Positions 62,901 to 64,000 of a stretch of 64,000 nucleotides of DNA are shown here, piece by piece. The stretch's first letter is position 1, and the number at the start of each line of letters is the position of its first letter. A program made the translations under genes and the position numbers. The notes below the pieces were generated by a model. That model had not been told where the DNA came from. It did no database searches and saw nothing but the letters and a program-made list of their open reading frames with translations. The DNA comes from Hymenolepis diminuta (lineage: Eukaryota; Platyhelminthes; Cestoda; Cyclophyllidea; Hymenolepididae): the NCBI GenBank assembly GCA_900708905.1, contig CAADRB010000024.1, positions 1,026,723-1,090,722 of the forward strand, given 5' to 3'.

Positions 62901-63021
62901 AATCTGCTCCTTCCTGGCTAACTAACCTCAAGCTAAAAATCTGAAATAATGCATATTAAGCATAATCTCGGTTCTACTTATACAATTGTAGTAGACAAGG
63001 TTCTGGGGGAGGAATGCTTAC
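59961..63021. other. AT-rich region with no recognised gene
   Basis: Contains a small stem (ACTCCTCT with AGAGGAGT, near 61793-61815), TA-rich tracts near 61895-61906 and an ATT microsatellite (62353-62371). A purine-rich stretch on the plus strand at 62190-62270 (pyrimidine-rich on the minus strand) is reminiscent of promoter-proximal DNA. Probably holds further introns or exons of the minus-strand gene at 63022, but none could be placed. Confidence 0.4.
62353..62371. repeat. (ATT)n microsatellite
   Basis: About six tandem ATT units. Confidence 0.85.
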
Positions 63022-64000
63022 TGGATTGCCGAGTGCGTTCTTGAACACGTCTGCGTTCCTTAGAAGGACCACGTCTACCCAGTGTTCCACCAACCGGAGC
63101 CACTGAGGAGGCGCGATCACAGGCATCAAGAAGAGCGCTACCTTCACGAACCTCTCGACTGTCTTTTCGTCCAGCCAATTCCTGTACGGAACTTGGAAGA
63201 CAAGGACTAGCTCCGCGGTCTCTGTTCCGCTTTGCGTTCGAAACTTAATAATAAAAACAAAATATTGTCAATTTATTTGCACGCATATGAGATATATCAT
63301 GCATAGAAAAGCGATGGTGGTTAAACCCAGGTTATGATAGTGCATTTAGATTACTTCATGCGATGAAATTCTGTAATTGTTACTAACAAATTATAAGTAG
63401 ATTGTCTTCCTTTTGAGTCCGCACACATACACACATATACATAGCAAAAGCATAAGCGCCGTTTCCGATCTGCCAGCACTTTGGAAAAAGCGAAGCCTAT
63501 CTTCATTTGCCCTTCTAATAATAACCGCTACTAAATTAATAACACTGTATAACAATATTCGATCACAGAACCATTTTATCACGCATTTAGCAAAAATTTT
63601 CACATTTTGGCAGAAAATGCCAAATATTACTTAACTATTCACGTGCCCGCTTAAATAACTGACACTGGAAGTAGCTAAACAATTGACTGGTTATAAGAAA
63701 ATTTTTTATTAGTGCTGGTTGTCATAAGGGACTAGTTTTTAATAAGTTTACACAATTCTTTCCAGCTTACCACTGTTTAGATTGGTTTTAATTAAGGTAT
63801 TTAACTTTGAACAAATTAGAAATATTAAAGCATTTAAATGAGTGAAAATCGGTGTTAGATTTCTTAAATCAAAGTGATGAATAGCGAAGCTCAGCGAAGC
63901 ATTCAGGTGCCACGAGAAATTAAGATCAGCAGTTGTGACCTCTCCCTAGACCCCCACTTACTGATATTTGAACTATTACTCAAGCGTCGAGAGCCAGCAT
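63022..64000 (-). CDS. Partial gene: basic Ser/Arg-rich protein of unknown identity
   Basis: Two minus-strand exons, 63962-64000 (cut by the window end) and 63022-63243. The first ends ATCA|GTAAGT in phase 1; the second starts after TTAAG with two bases that complete the codon, and ends TCCA|GTAAGC in phase 1. Joined, they read ...RRLSNSSNIISNAKRNR, ...QELAGRKDSREVREGS, ...GRRGPSKERRRVQERTRQS: basic, Ser/Arg-rich, probably disordered. The codon use and GC content stand out from the flanks. No family was recognised, and neither start nor end is in the window. The next downstream exon was not found. Confidence 0.55.

Overview
The window is nuclear DNA from a eukaryote, most likely a parasitic flatworm (cestode or trematode). 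The reasons are AT-rich sequence, GT-AG introns, several very short introns (36 to 74 bp) next to introns of several kilobases, and decayed Ty3/gypsy retrotransposons in non-coding DNA. The clade is inferred from style only; no species marker was seen. All gene models below were spliced by hand from reading frame, splice sites, intron phase and family similarity.

Layout. (1) 1508-19564, plus strand: a full PALS1/MPP5-type MAGUK scaffold (L27, PDZ, SH3, guanylate-kinase-like) in 14 proposed coding exons, 888 aa. Its 10185-14560 intron holds an antisense gypsy relic (about 11.05-13.77 kb) with gag, a CCHC knuckle, protease, RNase H and integrase traces, but with most of the reverse transcriptase missing. 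(2) 19565-45239: a gene-poor stretch with one convincing gene, a divergent HP1-like protein (28134-28835) with a chromodomain and probable chromoshadow domain split by a 36-bp intron. (3) 45577-46560: a decayed gypsy gag. (4) 47474-54623, minus strand: complete menin (MEN1) in 8 coding exons, 1,033 aa, much longer than human menin because of low-complexity insertions. (5) 55.6-57.65 kb: a gypsy deletion derivative that keeps gag and integrase tail between two LTR ends about 93% identical; an inverted LTR relative lies at 59038-59166 and an LTR-like promoter/poly(A) block near 58.5 kb. (6) 63022-64000, minus strand: two exons of an unidentified basic, Ser/Arg-rich protein running off the window.

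The three recognised host genes do not form one pathway. PALS1 is an apical-polarity scaffold. Menin is a nuclear scaffold of MLL/Trithorax complexes, and the HP1-like protein would read methylated histone H3, so those two are both chromatin regulators, but nothing here links them. No tRNA, rRNA, CRISPR or bacterial feature was seen. No convincing new system was found. The most notable points are the extra C-terminal exons of PALS1, the divergent HP1-like gene, the expanded menin, the gypsy copies that have lost their pol core, and a few long perfect inverted repeats.
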